64,000 nt of DNA from Ochotona curzoniae (Eukaryota; Chordata; Mammalia; Lagomorpha; Ochotonidae), in NCBI RefSeq assembly GCF_017591425.1, contig NW_024465434.1, positions 434,001-498,000 on the forward strand. The letters are read 5' to 3'. Below, piece by piece: positions 1-11,617 of this stretch (the stretch's first letter is position 1; every line of letters begins with the position of its first letter). A model generated the notes under the pieces. The model worked only from the letters and a program-made list of their open reading frames with translations, was not told where the DNA came from and searched no databases. Position numbers and translations under genes: made by a program.

Positions 1-785
1 TTCCCCCAGTTTTGAAGCAACACAGCATCTGGGAACATATGCTCTACCCCCTGAAAAATAAACTTTCTTTCCTTATTTTGTTAAGATGCATTCTTTATCC
101 CTTGTGAAACCACGATGAGATTAAAAATGGACATTTTTGTTTTCCTTGTGACTCTTTGCCATGGGAACAGCATTATCATGAGAACATCAGAAAGCAAGAG
201 CTGAAGAAAGGTAGACTTGGCCTTCCCTGTGCCTGTCTCCAGACCAAGCCTCAGGCCGACCTAGGAATGGCATTAGCCTGCCCCATACCATCTGCATGTG
301 TAGGCTGGCTACCACCTTCTTAGTGGTTAGGAATCTAAATCAGTTATTCATGAGTGAAACCAAATATTTCTATTTGCATTCTGGTCCTTTGGATCTGCAA
401 CCACTCACACTGGCTGGTCTTTTAAATTATTCCTCTGTAAAATCTCCAGCAGCTGCCACTCAACGTGATGTGGTTACCTTTGGCTTCTTCACAGGGATTC
501 AACTCTTAGTCCAAGAAAAACAGTTCAAGTTTTCAAAAGGCCAGATGTTCTGTGGCTCTTTAGGTGTTTAGGAAAGTCCATGTATTATCTTAGTCCTTGG
601 CAACTTCTTAACTGCAACCAAGGAACTCTCCTGTGTTCACTGATTGCTTTGGATCAAAAGTCTAGATGTTTAATGGACAGGCGTTACACCAGTGGTGAGA
701 TTCACAACACAGCCTCCTGGCACCTCACCATCACAGTTCTTAACCACATTAGGCTATCATCTTACAAACTTGAACAAATACCTTA
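1..785. other. Unannotated unique sequence
   Basis: I see no repeat family, exon or RNA gene here. The longest open frame (91 codons from position 296) has no recognisable domain and no splice-site context that makes it convincing. Confidence 0.5.
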
Positions 786-1084
786 GGGAATGGCACTGTG
801 GTACAGTGGGTGAAGCCCAGGGCTTTAGAAGCCAGCATCCCATCCTAGATCAGTTTGAGCTCTAGCTGTTCCGCTTCCAAACCAGCGTCCTGCTAATGCA
901 TCTAAGAAAACAGTAGGAGATGGTTCAAGGGTTTGGTCTACTGCCACCCATGTGAGAGACCCAGATGAAGTTCCTGGCTCCTGGCTTCTGCAACCATCTG
1001 GAAAGTGAACCAGTGAATGGAAGCTCTCCCTCTCTCCTTGTCACTCTGCCCTTCAAGTAATAATAATAAATCTTAGAAAAAAAA
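786..1084 (+). mobile_element. CSINE, older copy
   Basis: The element opens with the tRNA-like head (GGGAATGGCACTGTGG). It then shows the family landmarks in order: CCAGCATCCCAT, a TTCC(G)CTTCC block, AGTAGGAGATGGTTCAAG, GAGAGACCCAGATGAAGTTCCTGGCTCC in diverged form, and a TAATAATAAATCTTAGAAAA tail. Many substitutions in the B-box region indicate an old insertion. No clean target duplication is visible. Confidence 0.85.
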
Positions 1085-1092
1085 TCCTTTTT

Positions 1093-1203
1093 CATAAAGG
1101 AAGGAAAGAAGAAAGGTAGGGGTAGACAAAAGGAGGGAATAAGAGAGCAGGGAGGAAGTGATGGAGGAAGGCAGGGAGAAAAGAAGGAAGGAAGGAAGGT
1201 CGG
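1093..1203. repeat. Purine-rich (GGAA)n-like tract
   Basis: Almost pure A/G on the plus strand with repeated GGAA and GAAGGAAG units. It follows the A-tail of the SINE at 786-1084 and may have grown from it. Confidence 0.75.
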
Positions 1204-1464
1204 TCTCAAGGGAACATGTACAAAATCATTTTTTAAAAGGAGTTCTTGGGAGCCTAGGTTTGGCCACTTTGTATTACACGAGGCTTCAAGTGCTCTTTTC
1301 TAGGACAGCAGGACAGAACAGCTGAGGACCAGCTGTACTATTAGTGACCTAGATCTCAAGAGGACCGTAAATGTCCATGTGGCTTCCAGAGGAGTTAGCA
1401 CTTGGCTCCAACTATGGCTTCCATCCTATGGCAGAAAAATGTACAACACACCAGAAGGCATCAT

Positions 1465-1535
1465 TTATGGGACCTGAACCCAGCTGTGGCACTAGCATGG
1501 TTTACGGCTTTCTCACTTGTAAAATGAGAATATGG
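1465..1535 (+). mobile_element. MIR fragment (tentative)
   Basis: A short segment resembles the MIR core: CCTGAACCCAGCTGTGGCAC, then TCTCACTTGTAAAATGAGAA, which recalls the MIR block 'CTCATCTGTAAAATGGGGA'. Ancient and partial. Confidence 0.5.
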
Positions 1536-1871
1536 GGGGATCGACATGGTGGTACGGCAGATTAAGACAATGCCTTAGATGTCCACCTACCACATCAGAG
1601 GGTCTGGTTCAAGTTCTAGCTACTCTGCTTCCCAACCAGCTTTCTGCTAAGGCTCCTGAAAGGCAGCAGGAGTTGGCTCAAGTGCATGGGTCCCTAACAC
1701 CCTGGTGGGAGACTTGAATGGAATTCTTCACTTATGTCTTTGGCTTGATCCAGTCTTGGCTGTTGTGGGCACTTGGATAGTGAACCAAAGATGAAAGACC
1801 ACTCTTTAAAGGTCTCTCCCTATTTTTGTGTCGCTTTGCCTTTCAAATAAACAAATAGAACATTTTAAAAA
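1536..1871 (+). mobile_element. CSINE, old copy
   Basis: Diverged C-repeat with recognisable GGTTCAAGTTCTAGCTACTC (B box and following), CCAACCAGCTTTCTGCTAA, GGCAGCAGGAGTTGGCTCAA, GTGGGAGACTTGAATGG, and the terminal CTTTGCCTTTCAAATAAACA plus A-rich tail. It belongs to the older subfamily that carries 'GGCAGCAGG' rather than 'GGAAAGCAGT'. Confidence 0.8.
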
Positions 1872-2725
1872 ATCAGAGGTCCGTCTGGGAACATTCAGTG
1901 TCCTTCAAAATTTCTTCCAGGTCTGATTTGTGTGATTCTGTAACTGTTCTACTCAGAATGATGCCATATATCATGGTAGAACAACTTTGCACTACTGATA
2001 GAACTTCTAACATGGCCTGATGTGTGGTCAGGGGGTAACTTCCTTTCCCCTTGTGTTAAGGTTAGGCAATTTGGCTGAGATCCAAAAGACCAGGAGAAGT
2101 CTTGTGAAGTATTCAACCTACACATAAGAAAGGGTCTTAGAAGTAGCTGATTTAGGGTCCCCTCCATGGCTGGTCCAGTGATCTCAACCCAGCAGCTCCT
2201 TGCCTTCAGATGTGTGTGGGGGAGCATCTTGTGGGGTTAGGCATACACACACACACATACATACACAGAGACTTCATATAGATGGTCCCAGTGAACTTCA
2301 ATAGTCACAGTTTGAGGTATCCTTGTGGGAGTGGGTCTCAGGTGATCATAGTAAGGGTCACTGTGTCCATGCCCCTGACCATGAGCAGCCACTCTGTTCC
2401 TCAGCAGGGGTTTCCAACCCTCCAGTCATGATCTCAGTCCTCAACAGGATGCCAAGCCCACAGAGAGGCCTTTACAGTATTTAGCTCTTAGGGACTAGAT
2501 GGTAACATGAGTGATCATGAATGACCAGTTTATTAGACATTGTGAAGGAAGACAGAAACCATATCAAGTTATACCAGATCATGACAGAAGGACCTCTGGC
2601 TAAGGGAATGCCTCCGTTTGTTCTCGTGTGCTGATGGTACAACAGAACAGGGTTGGGGAGGTTCTCTTAAGTTGTTCTGGAATTGGAAGAACGCTCCAAC
2701 ATATGTGTTCATCCAGTTCATGAAA
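1872..2725. other. Unique sequence with a short CA tract
   Basis: No repeat family or exon recognised apart from the (CA)n-like run at 2242-2267. Confidence 0.5.
2242..2267. repeat. (CA)n short microsatellite
   Basis: An interrupted CA run with CATA variants, about 26 bp. Confidence 0.85.
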
Positions 2726-2970
2726 AGGAGCAGGTATTTAGCCCCTAGTGGTTAAAATATTGCTTAGGAAGCTCATGGCTTCAATACCCAGTTCCAGCTC
2801 CTGATTCCAGCTTCTTGATATGCAGACACTAGCTGTGATAGCTCCAAGTCCCAGCTCCAGGTTTCAGCTGGCCCAACCTTGGCCACCAGAGGTGTTTGGG
2901 GAATAAACCAGTCATAGCAGTGTTTGCTCTCGCTTTCTCTAGCTCTCAAATTAAAAATAAAAGTCAGTAA
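2726..2970 (+). mobile_element. CSINE, very old, internally deleted
   Basis: Head (AGGAGCAGGTATTTAGCCCC, GTGGTTAAAATATTGC) and tail (GGGGAATAAACCAGTCATAG ... CTCTCAAATTAAAAATAAAA) are recognisable. The middle part is shortened and diverged. It is the oldest-looking type in the window. Confidence 0.65.
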
Positions 2971-2997
2971 GAAAATGGGGCTCAAAGTTTCTTTTGA

Positions 2998-3088
2998 GGC
3001 AAAAAAAACTTCTGAAATCCATTATAGTTGTTTTCTTAATACACATTTCCATGAACTTTTTCAAGTTCCCCTTTGAAAGGGGACTTTC
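2998..3088. mobile_element. MITE-like repeat fragment
   Basis: The segment CTGAAATCCATTATAGTTG ... AATACACATTTCCATGAAC is shared, diverged, with segments at 22765-22895, 33010-33092 and 37703-37818. The family looks like a short palindromic DNA-transposon derivative; I cannot name it with certainty. Confidence 0.45.
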
Positions 3089-3824
3089 CATTTTTTCCCA
3101 AATGTATTCCTGGATTTTCTGCTTATTTATCTATATAGGTAAAATGAAGATGAGAAAAACTAGCAGAAAAGCAATCACAAAATGGAAACTCTGAAGCTTT
3201 TATTCTCACACATGTTGTGAGTGAATGGGCCAGTGAAACACAGTGATGGAAACAGTGCCAAGTGGACATGGGTGACTTTTTGATCCCTTGAAATCTGTGT
3301 TTTTCTCTGCAACTGAAATAATTCCTGTGGCTTTGTTTGTTTATGAGCGATTGTTTTACAAATTTGGGGGAAAAAATGTAGCCCTAAGAAAAGCAAATGA
3401 TAAAGCAAAAATATCACTCCATTCCCCAACATGTTATTTACAGAAAAGACACCAAAATGAATTACAATTTGGTTGAGCAATATTAAATCCCAAAGTGCTC
3501 ATTCATATATTTGAAGATATCAGTGCAATAGCAATTTATGGTACCGCACAGCATAGGGTATTGTAAAATTGTGTTACTAAATAAAACACAGTAATCAGAA
3601 GATAGAATGGAGCCATACATGAATATAAAGTGAGACTAAGAATAGGCATGAATAAATTAAGTGAAAAATTAGCCACCCAGCACAAATCTTTGACCAAGGC
3701 TCATTGCTCACAGCCAACAGTTAATGGTCAGTACAAATGAGTCCCAGAGAGTGACCATCTGTGACCTGTCTCCCCGTCTCAGTCCTGCTCCACCTCACCC
3801 AATTTTATTGGACTCTGATCCCGA
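3089..3824. other. Unannotated AT-rich sequence
   Basis: Overlapping short open frames occur on both strands around 3175-3480. None shows a domain, and the composition is ordinary intergenic or intronic. No repeat family recognised. Confidence 0.45.
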
Positions 3825-4110
3825 TTTTTAAGGTTTTTAATGTTTAATTGTCATATAATATTGTACTTATTTTTGGGCTACACTATGATAATTCAATCCA
3901 ACACCTCAATTATTTGTGTTGGAAACATTAGGCATCACTTCTTCTAGCTATTTTGAGACAATGGTAAGTTGTCATAAACTTTATTCACCCTTATTCTGTG
4001 TGCTGCAGAACATTACGACTTATTCTTCCATTTTATCTACCTGCTTTCTGAGCCTTTGGCCTTAATGCCTTTCTCCGGCTCTCTGCTTGCCCCTTGCAGG
4101 GCAACAGGCA
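3825..4110 (-). mobile_element. Old L1 (L1MA/L1MB-like) 3' UTR
   Basis: Read on the plus strand it begins T-rich and continues ATTGTCATATAATATTGTAC and TTTTTGGGCTACACTATGAT. Further on it has segments matching the familiar L1M 3' UTR order (TGCTGYA(C/G)AA..., GACTTATTC..., GCCTTTGGCC...). The L1 is therefore on the minus strand, with its poly(A) end at about 3825. It is 5' truncated near 4110. Confidence 0.6.
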
Positions 4111-4538
4111 CGGGCCCAGCTATGATTCTCCTGCACCCTACTTTGGTTCATCTTATCTCTTTGGAGAATCACCGCCTCCCTGAGCACTGGCTTCTAGACC
4201 CCAAGTTCAGCATTACCCTTTAGCCGATGGAGCCTCAACACCGTGAGGGACACGTGGATGGTGTGAGACAGCAGTGGGTGTCTCTGCTCTTGTGGCTTCA
4301 CCATATCAGCAAGACTGTGGCTTGAAGTAAGGTCATGTGTTCCCTGACCTCACAGGCAGAGATAGCGCCCAGCCCAAGTCAGTTGAGGGAAACACTGGGC
4401 AAGGTTCTGAGTATCTTGAGGCTAGGTTACACCAGCCCTGTTTGTTGAGTTGGAACCTGAGAGAGACATCCATCCAAATCCCATTGTTAAAGAGTTTTCT
4501 CGAGTAAGTCTCTAAGAGTTTAAAGTAGGAAAACTTTA
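4111..4538. other. Unannotated sequence
   Basis: No repeat or exon recognised. Confidence 0.4.
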
Positions 4539-4868
4539 GGGGCCCATGTGATGGCTCAACTGGCTAGCCCTTCCCCCTGCAAGCACCAGCACCCTAAATG
4601 GTTGCTGATTTGCATACTGGCTACTCCACTTCCCATCCAGCTCTCTGTTTATGGCCTCGGAAAGCAGTAGAGGATGGCCCAAAGCCTTGTGACTTTGTAG
4701 CATGTGGAAGACCGAGAAGAAGCTCCTGACTCCTGGTTTCAGATCAGCTCAGTTCTAGCCCTTGGAGCCATTTGGGAAATGAACCAATGGGCAGAATATC
4801 TTTCTCACTTTGTCTCTCTTTCTGCAAATCTGCCTTTTAATAATAATAAATAAATCTTAAAAGAAAAA
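4539..4868 (+). mobile_element. CSINE, intermediate age
   Basis: Complete element from GGGGCCCATGTGATGG to the TAATAATAAATAAATCTTAA tail. The 'GGAAAGCAGTAGAGGATGGC' block places it in the younger of the two subfamily groups seen here. Confidence 0.9.
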
Positions 4869-4924
4869 CCTCAGAGACAGCAAAGATGCCTAGAAATCTT
4901 ACCAAAATAGGAAGTGAACCCACA

Positions 4925-5325
4925 GGCAGTATATAGCTATGAAGAGATTTACTGGAAAGGATTACAGAGACTGGCAATCTCAAGAATTTACATGGGACAT
5001 GCTGCAAGATGAGGAGATCTGGTGCTGTGAGTTCTGGTCTGCCAGCAGGCTCAGCACCCAGAAAGAAGCAGTGATTCAGTCTGAAGCCAAAGGCAAGAAA
5101 ATAACCAATGTCCCAACTGAAGACAGTCTGGCAAGAGAAGTTCCTTTCCCTCCACTCGGGTCTTCAACAGACAGAATGAGATTCATTCATGCTGTTTTAC
5201 TTCATTTACAGATGCAAGTGCTAATCCTGTCTAGAAACTCTCACGGCCACATCCACAATCATATTTGACCAAGTGTCTGGGCACCTCATGACACAATACA
5301 ACTGACATATAAGTAAACCACCCTG
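4925..5325 (+). mobile_element. Ancient mammalian interspersed repeat, family uncertain
   Basis: The order of blocks (GGAGATCTGGTGCTGTGAGT, CCAATGTCCCAACTGAAGAC, GGGTCTTCAACAGACAGAAT, TTTACTTCATTTACAGATGC, AATCATATTTGACCAAGTG, then TCTGGGCACCTCATGACACA and GACATATAAGTAAACCACC) matches a well-known old placental repeat often found beside L1M or MaLR sequence. I recognise the pattern but cannot assign a consensus name. The 109-codon open frame at 4939-5268 lies wholly inside it and is not a gene. Confidence 0.55.
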
Positions 5326-6410
5326 AGAGAGACACATAAATTACAGGAAACAATGAGACTGCCAGGGATCAGTGCTGTACAGCAGAGACCCTGTGGCCCA
5401 TCCCAACTCCATGAACTGGCAAGTGGTGGTACTGACATTTATATTTTTAAAAGCCCAAAAGGTGATTCTAACACATTGTCAGAATTGCAAAATCTCAGCT
5501 GGATGAATGAACAGAAGGAATTTAGTTGGTACCAAGCTAGAAAACAAATTTTCCATACATCTTTTTAAAATGCAAGAAGTTAAGCTTTCGTTGGATTGTG
5601 GCATGGTGTGGAGGACATTGCCTGGGAAATAGCAAGAACTTTATGTTCAACTCTAGTTCTCTCACACCATTATTTTATTTCTCTGAACCCTAACTTCCTA
5701 TTTGGAAGAGTGGCACAGGTTGAGCACTCTTAACACCAAAACCTAAAGTTCTTGGAAAGTCATGAGATTCATTGGCCTTGTATTTTAATTCTTTTCTTTT
5801 TAAAATTTTTATTGATTTCTTTTTTTGTGAGCGAGATTCTATCCTTTACTTTGTTCCTCGAATGCTCACAATAACCAAGGGACCCAAGTGATACCAACTC
5901 AAGGTATACTAACTCTTATCATAGAAGTTGTCCAACAAGCAGCCCACACAAGGCTTACTGGAGCACCAATGGACTCCATGAGGAGAGCAGGTCAGGGATC
6001 TTTATCAGGTGGGGAGGAGAGGTCATCTCCCCTTGGCAGATGGTGCTTCAGTGTGCACCCAGTTCTATGCTGGCAGGATTTCATCTTTGGCACACAACAT
6101 GATTAAAATCTTGGTGGTGCTTACTACTTTTTATATCAGGCCACATATCAGTCATGTTGTTTCTGGCCATGCATGTGGGTTGGGAAGTCCCTCAGGGGGC
6201 AGCAGAGTCTTTAGGATCAAGTGTAAACCCGGTGCACCTGACAGGTTTAGAGCTGGATGGAACAACCAATAGCTGGAGACGGATACATGTTTTTCTGGGA
6301 GATGGATACATGACAGGACCAGGAGGGGCCTGATTATGTGATTTTTGCTTCTTTTCCGCCTTAGGTGAGTGGTGTTATCCAAATACTTAAGCCATTACAA
6401 CTGCTACTAT
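5326..6410. other. Unannotated sequence
   Basis: About 1.1 kb with no recognised repeat. Short open frames at 5353, 5888 and 6009 show no domain. Confidence 0.4.
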
Positions 6411-6727
6411 GGGCCTGGTATGATGGCTTAGTGGCTAAATCCTCATCTTGCAAGCACTAGGATACCATATGAGCAGTGTATAGTGTCCCAGCTACTTTAT
6501 TTCCCTTTCAGCTCCCTGCTTGTGGTCTGGGAAAGCAGCAGAGGATGGGCCAAAGCCCTGGGAAATTGCACCCGTGTTAGACCCAGAAGAAGCTCCTGGC
6601 TTCGGATCAGCTCCAGCCATTATGGCCATTTAAGGGGTAAACCAGCAGATGAAAGATCTTTGTCTCTCCTTCTCTCTATAAATCTGCCTTTCCAATAAAA
6701 ATAAGTAAATCTTAAAAACAAAACAAA
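6411..6727 (+). mobile_element. CSINE, intermediate age
   Basis: Starts GGGCCTGGTATGATGGCTTA and ends CCTTTCCAATAAAAATAAGT plus AAATCTTAAAAACAAAACAAA. The CCAGAAGAAGCTCCTGGCTT block is intact. The tail carries an (AAAAC)n-like pattern. Confidence 0.9.
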
Positions 6728-8024
6728 GAGCAAAAATCTGCTGCTGAGGGCCTATGTTAAGCCAAAAGCTGGATTCAAGAGCTGGAGCTGCATATTCCAT
6801 ACGAAAATTCCAAACGCAGGAAATGGCTGTCCTAACTAGCATCTGAACTGCCAGGCTAACACCTGATCTTTGCAGCACTTTCAATTTCAGATTAGGCATG
6901 TGTGTCACCAGTAGAGTTATAGGCAAATATTCCAGAGTCTAAAACACACCTAAATTTGTAACACTTATGCTCCCAAGCATTTCAGATAAGGGAAACTCAT
7001 CCTTATGATGACATCACAGATAACATCCTAAGAGGCCAACAGAATACCTGACCTCTGAGAGGAAACCTCTAAGTGTCACTTTGTTCTTCTAGACTCAGCA
7101 GCCATGGAGTATCCCTCAAATTTGCAAAATAGAAACAGTTGCCATCATACATGTAACGTAATGTGTGTGTGTTTGTAATAGTAATAGCACATGCTATATC
7201 ATCTTAAACAGTGTTTATTTTCAATCACTATCTTGCAATAAAAAAATTTAAACCCCTAAAGAAAGAGACATTCGAGTTTGACTTTTCCAAAGTCAGATGA
7301 ACATAAGTTGGAACTTGAATTATTCATAGTTATTTCAAAATTGAAACCCTCCAAGGAGCTCAAGTATTTCTAGATATTGAGAAAAATTTAAAAATACAAG
7401 CAGAAACAAGAATTCTGATTATTCAAGTCAAATTCCAGAGACAAAAAAGGGTCTAAACTCATTATAGCCTACAGGGTTCCTTAGAAAATGATTTGACCAC
7501 AAGAACATATTTCACACTTAAGCAGAGGTTGAAATGCCAGACACAGAAATAAATGGTTGTGTACTGCAATCCTTAACAGCTTATTTACCTTAAATGCAGT
7601 CACCCTAATGAAAATTATCTAGCTATTCTGTGTGAAATAGTTTGGGCCTCTAAGGATGCTAATGTCTTTATCTCTCTTCCGCCAAAAGCAAGCATTCTTA
7701 CTAAGTACAACGGTGAATTCTTCATTTGTGACTTTACAGGTATTTATTCTCTTACAGAGTCTATTATGAGCACAACTGGAACATGTAAGTATTACAAGAG
7801 TCTGTATTTACTCTGCTCTCAGTATTATTTTGTATGAACACCATAGTAACTATGTAATTACACCTAACCTCATTCATATAACCAAACATATATGAATATG
7901 TTTCACCCATGAGAATGCTGGCCTGAAATTGCCTGTATTTCCTAGGTAAGTATACTGAAGAAACAAGAGAATTCCTCGGTCTTGGTGAGCTAACAAGCTG
8001 ATGAGGCATGTGGCGTGGGGAAAA
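6728..8024. other. Unannotated AT-rich sequence
   Basis: About 1.3 kb. I see no mobile element that I can name and no plausible exon. Confidence 0.4.
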
Positions 8025-8225
8025 ATGTAGGCAAAACTGGCTTCAAGTCCTGGCTCTGCTACCAATGAGCTGTGTGATCTGGAACAAGTTACTTCATTTC
8101 TCTGAACCCCAGTTCTCACCTTTGTACTCCAAGGTTAATAACATCTTCCCCGTAGCATTCTACTGAGGATTAAGTGAAATTACGCATGAAGTGCCAATGC
8201 TAAGAATGTGGCAGACACTATTCCT
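8025..8225 (+). mobile_element. MIR SINE
   Basis: A good MIR match over most of its length: TTCAAGTCCTGGCTCTGCTA, GAGCTGTGTGATCTGGAACA, AGTTACTTCATTTCTCTGAA, then GGTTAATAACATC, GAGGATTAAGTGAAATTACG and a 3' part with GTGGCAGACACT. Confidence 0.85.
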
Positions 8226-9054
8226 CTTACATAAACCTTAGACATGAATGCTTCATGCAGGTGGTTTTGCAGGCTTCTAGTCTGTTAAGAAGTGCACCAT
8301 GTTCATAAAACACTGAGCTTCAAAAACCCCAAGCCAATTAAAATGAAAGCTATAAAAAGCCACTTCTGGAAAATGAAAGGACACTGTCTCTCTCATTTTT
8401 TTCTACTAAGTAAAATAACTCAAATTCTAGACATTAGCTCGAAAACAAGCAAGCACATGAAGAACCAGAGGCAGAGGAAGGCAGGTGGCTTGGGATCTTA
8501 GCAGCCATAGAACAACACACTGCTGGGTGGATTTTGTTGGTGGTGGTGGTTTTTACATCATCTGCCCTCAGACCTACAGCTGAAGAATCCAGCAACTTGA
8601 AAACACCAAAGCGCCTGGACAAAACAAAAACAAAACCCAAAACTCCACAAAAGCCTCTTCTCTTTAGGAAAGGGGTAACCCAGCAAGATACAACTTTCAA
8701 ATAAATACTCGCTTCCAGCCCAACTCTATAGAGTAAGATTTGCTTCCAACAAAGCTTCAAAGAAGGAGCCTAGGATTCCACCTTCATGAGGCTGGGATGG
8801 AGGGAGGAGGGAATGCCCAGGGAGAGGTAAGACTTGGACTACTGCTAGTGAGAATGAGGCCACTCCCATTGCCCTGTCAAAGGAGACCAGGAAAGCTGAC
8901 ACTTCCACTGCTGCTCACAAATCATGTTCAACAGTGAGCAATAATGGGAGTGGGGGATATTGACACCTGGACTTCCGTCTCCACCTGAGCAGTAAGGTCC
9001 CTTACTGAGGCCACATCAGAGGAAGCCAGCTGAAACAGGTTTCTATGCCGTCTC
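8226..9054. other. Mostly unannotated; may be the upstream part of the L1M
   Basis: The stretch from about 8940 could be 5' UTR of the L1M that follows, because the sequence runs on without a break, but I cannot align it with confidence. No exon recognised. Confidence 0.3.
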
Positions 9055-10755
9055 CAGTCTCACAGTGTAATACAAAAATATTCTGTTTTCAATTAAAATA
9101 CTTGTCACAGCAAGAAACAGGAAGACCTCAAACTTGATGAAAAATGACAATCAACAGACAACAACACCATGATGACAGAGATTTTAGGATTATCCGACCA
9201 AGATTTTAAAGCAGCCACGATAAAATGCTTCCATGAGCAATTATGAACATATTTAAAACAAATTTTAAAAAAATAGTCCCAGAAAAGAAAAAAAAAACTC
9301 AGAAAAGAGGAAAGAAACATTTGGTCTAGTATTGAAACACTGGTTGAAATGTTCACCCCTTTCATGACTTTGACACCTGACTATAGCTACTACCAACGCA
9401 GTTCCTGGGAGCCAGCAGTGAAGGCTCACATTGCTGGGTTCCTCTTCCATGTGAAAGACCGAGACTGAGTGCCCAGCTCTGGCGCAGTCCCAGCTCTTGC
9501 TGGCATCTGGCAGGTGGGCCAGTAGTTGGAACAGACAATCTCTTTCTCTCCCTCCCTCCCTCTCAAATAAATAACTTTTAAGAAAATTAGTTTAAGAAAT
9601 AGATATCCTAAAGAAAACTCCAATGTAAATTTAAAATGAAAAAGTACAGTACCAAAAAAAAACTTTTTAAAGCTTGCTGGAAGAATTAGCAGGAAGGAGA
9701 GGAAAGGAAAGAACCGGTACATTGGAACATGGGAGTATGAATGATCAATCTGAGCAACAGAGAGAAAACATTTAAAACATGAGGCCTCCAGGACCTGTGG
9801 AACTGTCACAAGAACAGCTACTACAACAACAATCATACGTGTCATTGCAGTCCTGGAGGAGGGAGAGGAGAGAGCGGGGCTAGGGAAGAACTCACAGGAA
9901 AAAGGTGGATGAAAACTTCCCACATGTGGCAAGAGCCATATGCCTACAGCCTCATAAGATGAGCGAATCCTAAGCAGAATGGCCAAAGAAATCCATGTTG
10001 AGACATAACAAAATCAAATTAAAAAAGGACCAAAAAAAACCCACTTTGAAATCAGCAAGGTAGAAATAACACCGTATCTATAGGGCAAATACAGTTCACA
10101 CAGCAGCGGCTCTCACCTGGAAATGTGGAAACCAGAAGATACCAGAAACACACTCTTTACTGCTGACTTAGAATTGATAACCCAGAACGCTATATCCAGC
10201 AAAACACGTCCAGCAAGAATGAAAAACATTCTCAGAGGAAGGAAAACTAAGCAGTCCCTGGCACTGAAAATTTAAAGGAAATCCTCTCAAAAAATGAAGA
10301 AACCTTGGAAAATCAGGAAGGAAGGAAGGACGCAGCAAAAGCACAGATAAATCAAATAGGCTTTTCTCTGCTACTTGAGTTTTCTGAATTATGCTTGATG
10401 TTGAAAACAAAATTACAAAACTGCTTCATCTAGCTCCAAATGTATACAGATGAAATATTTAGGACAATCATATGTCAAATAAAGAAAGGTAAGAGGAGGT
10501 AGGGTTTTATATATTTCACTTCAAGTAGAGAAGTGACAATAGCAGGCATTGATAATTTATATAAGTACATAATTCAGTGCCTAAAATAACTACTAAACAT
10601 ATGGAAAAGAATATAGTAAAAACCACTGGGATAATCAAAATGAAATTCTAAAACAACGTACAGGTAAGGCAAGAAAAAGATACAAAAAGCAGAGACAACA
10701 AAAAGTCCTCATATAATAATTCCATTAAATAAAAACAGTTTAAATAAATCAATTT
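9055..10755 (+). mobile_element. Ancient L1M fragment: ORF1 and inter-ORF region
   Basis: Blocks follow the order of an old L1M element. The ORF1 coiled-coil region (ACAATCAACAGACAACAACA, then TTTTAAAGCAGCCACGATAA) comes first. Next is an RRM-like part around 9780-9960 (GACCTGTGGAACTGTCACAA ... CATACGTGTCATTGCAGTCC). The ORF1 C-terminal part follows (AACGCTATATCCAGCAAAAC, CATTCTCAGAGGAAGGAAAA), and then the ORF1-ORF2 spacer (TTTTCTGAATTATGCTTGAT, CAGATGAAATATTTAGGACA, GATAATCAAAATGAAATTCT). The reading frame is broken many times. A SINE fragment interrupts it at 9400-9586, and two SINEs terminate the recognisable part at 10770. Confidence 0.75.
9400..9586 (+). mobile_element. CSINE, 5'-truncated, old
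   Basis: Only the 3' half is clear: GGGTTCCTCTTCCATGTGAA, CCAGCTCTTGCTGGCATCTG, and CCCTCTCAAATAAATAACTT plus a short A-tail. It interrupts the L1M ORF1 fossil. Confidence 0.65.
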
Positions 10756-10769
10756 AAAGATAAAGTGTG
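10756..10769. repeat. Target-site copy 1 for two SINEs
   Basis: AAAGATAAAGTGTG. The same 13-14 bp recurs at 11105-11118 and 11452-11464, flanking and separating two SINEs. Confidence 0.85.
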
Positions 10770-11104
10770 GAGGCCTGGCGGTGTGGCCTAGTGGCTAAAG
10801 TCCTTGCCTTGAACGCACCGGGATCCTATATGGATGCCGGTTCTAATTCCGGCAGCTCCACTTCCCATCCAGTTCCCTGCTTGTGTCCTGAGAAAGCAGT
10901 CAAGGACGGCCCAAAGCTTTGGGACCCTGCACCCACGTGGGAGACCTGGAAGAGGTTCCTGGATCCTGCTTTGGATCAGCACAGCATTGGCTGTTGCGGC
11001 CACTTGGGGAGTGAATCATTGATGGAGGCTCTTCCTCTTTGTCTCTCCTCCTCTCTGTATATCTGACTTTGTAATAAAATAAATAAATCTTAAAAAAAAA
11101 AAAA
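10770..11104 (+). mobile_element. CSINE, young, first of a serial pair
   Basis: Full-length young copy (GAGGCCTGGCGGTGTGGCCT start; B-box region GGTTCTAATTCCGGCAGCTC; long A-tail). Flanked by perfect 14-bp duplications at 10756-10769 and 11105-11118. Confidence 0.93.
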
Positions 11105-11118
11105 AAAGATAAAGTGTG

Positions 11119-11451
11119 AGCCTGGCGTGGTGGCCTAGTGGCTAAAGTCCTCTCCTTGAATGCGCGGGGATCCCAATGGGCACTGGTTCTAATTCCGGCA
11201 CCTCCACTTCCCATCCGGCTCCCTGCTTGTAGCCCAGGAAGGCAGTCGAGGACGGCCCAAAGCTTGGGACCCTGCACCCACGTGGGAGACCTAAAGGAGG
11301 TTCCTGGCTCTTGGCTTCGGATTGGCACAGCATCGGCTGTTGCGGCCACTTGGGGAGTGAATCATATGGCGGAAGATCTTCCTCTATCTCTCCTCCTCTC
11401 TGTATATCTCTAACTTTCCAATAAAAATAAACAAATCTTAAAAAAAAAAAA
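11119..11451 (+). mobile_element. CSINE, young, second of a serial pair
   Basis: Starts AGCCTGGCGTGGTGGCCTAG just after the second target copy and ends in a pure A-tail before the third (11452-11464). Its sequence differs from the upstream SINE in many scattered bases, so it is a separate insertion and not a recent tandem duplicate. Confidence 0.93.
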
Positions 11452-11617
11452 AAAGATAAAGTGTTCACCAGTTGTAGGCAACTGCCTAGGTTGCCTTGTA
11501 CCTAGACAAGAGTAACATTGTTGGGAGAAAAACAGCATTCTGGGCCTAATTGATGCCAATTTGTGTTTACTAGTGTGCCAGTATAGTTGCCTATTCCTTT
11601 TTTTTTTCAAGATATGT

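Noticed and set aside
9426..9986. 186-codon minus-strand open frame, one of the longest in the window
   Set aside because: It lies antisense to an L1M ORF1 fossil and a SINE; the hydrophobic F/L-rich translation is the shadow of A-rich L1 sequence.
10900..11349. 149-codon minus-strand open frame
   Set aside because: It is antisense through two adjacent SINEs. The same translation pattern (WVQGPKLWAVLDC) recurs at every young SINE, so it is repeat-derived.
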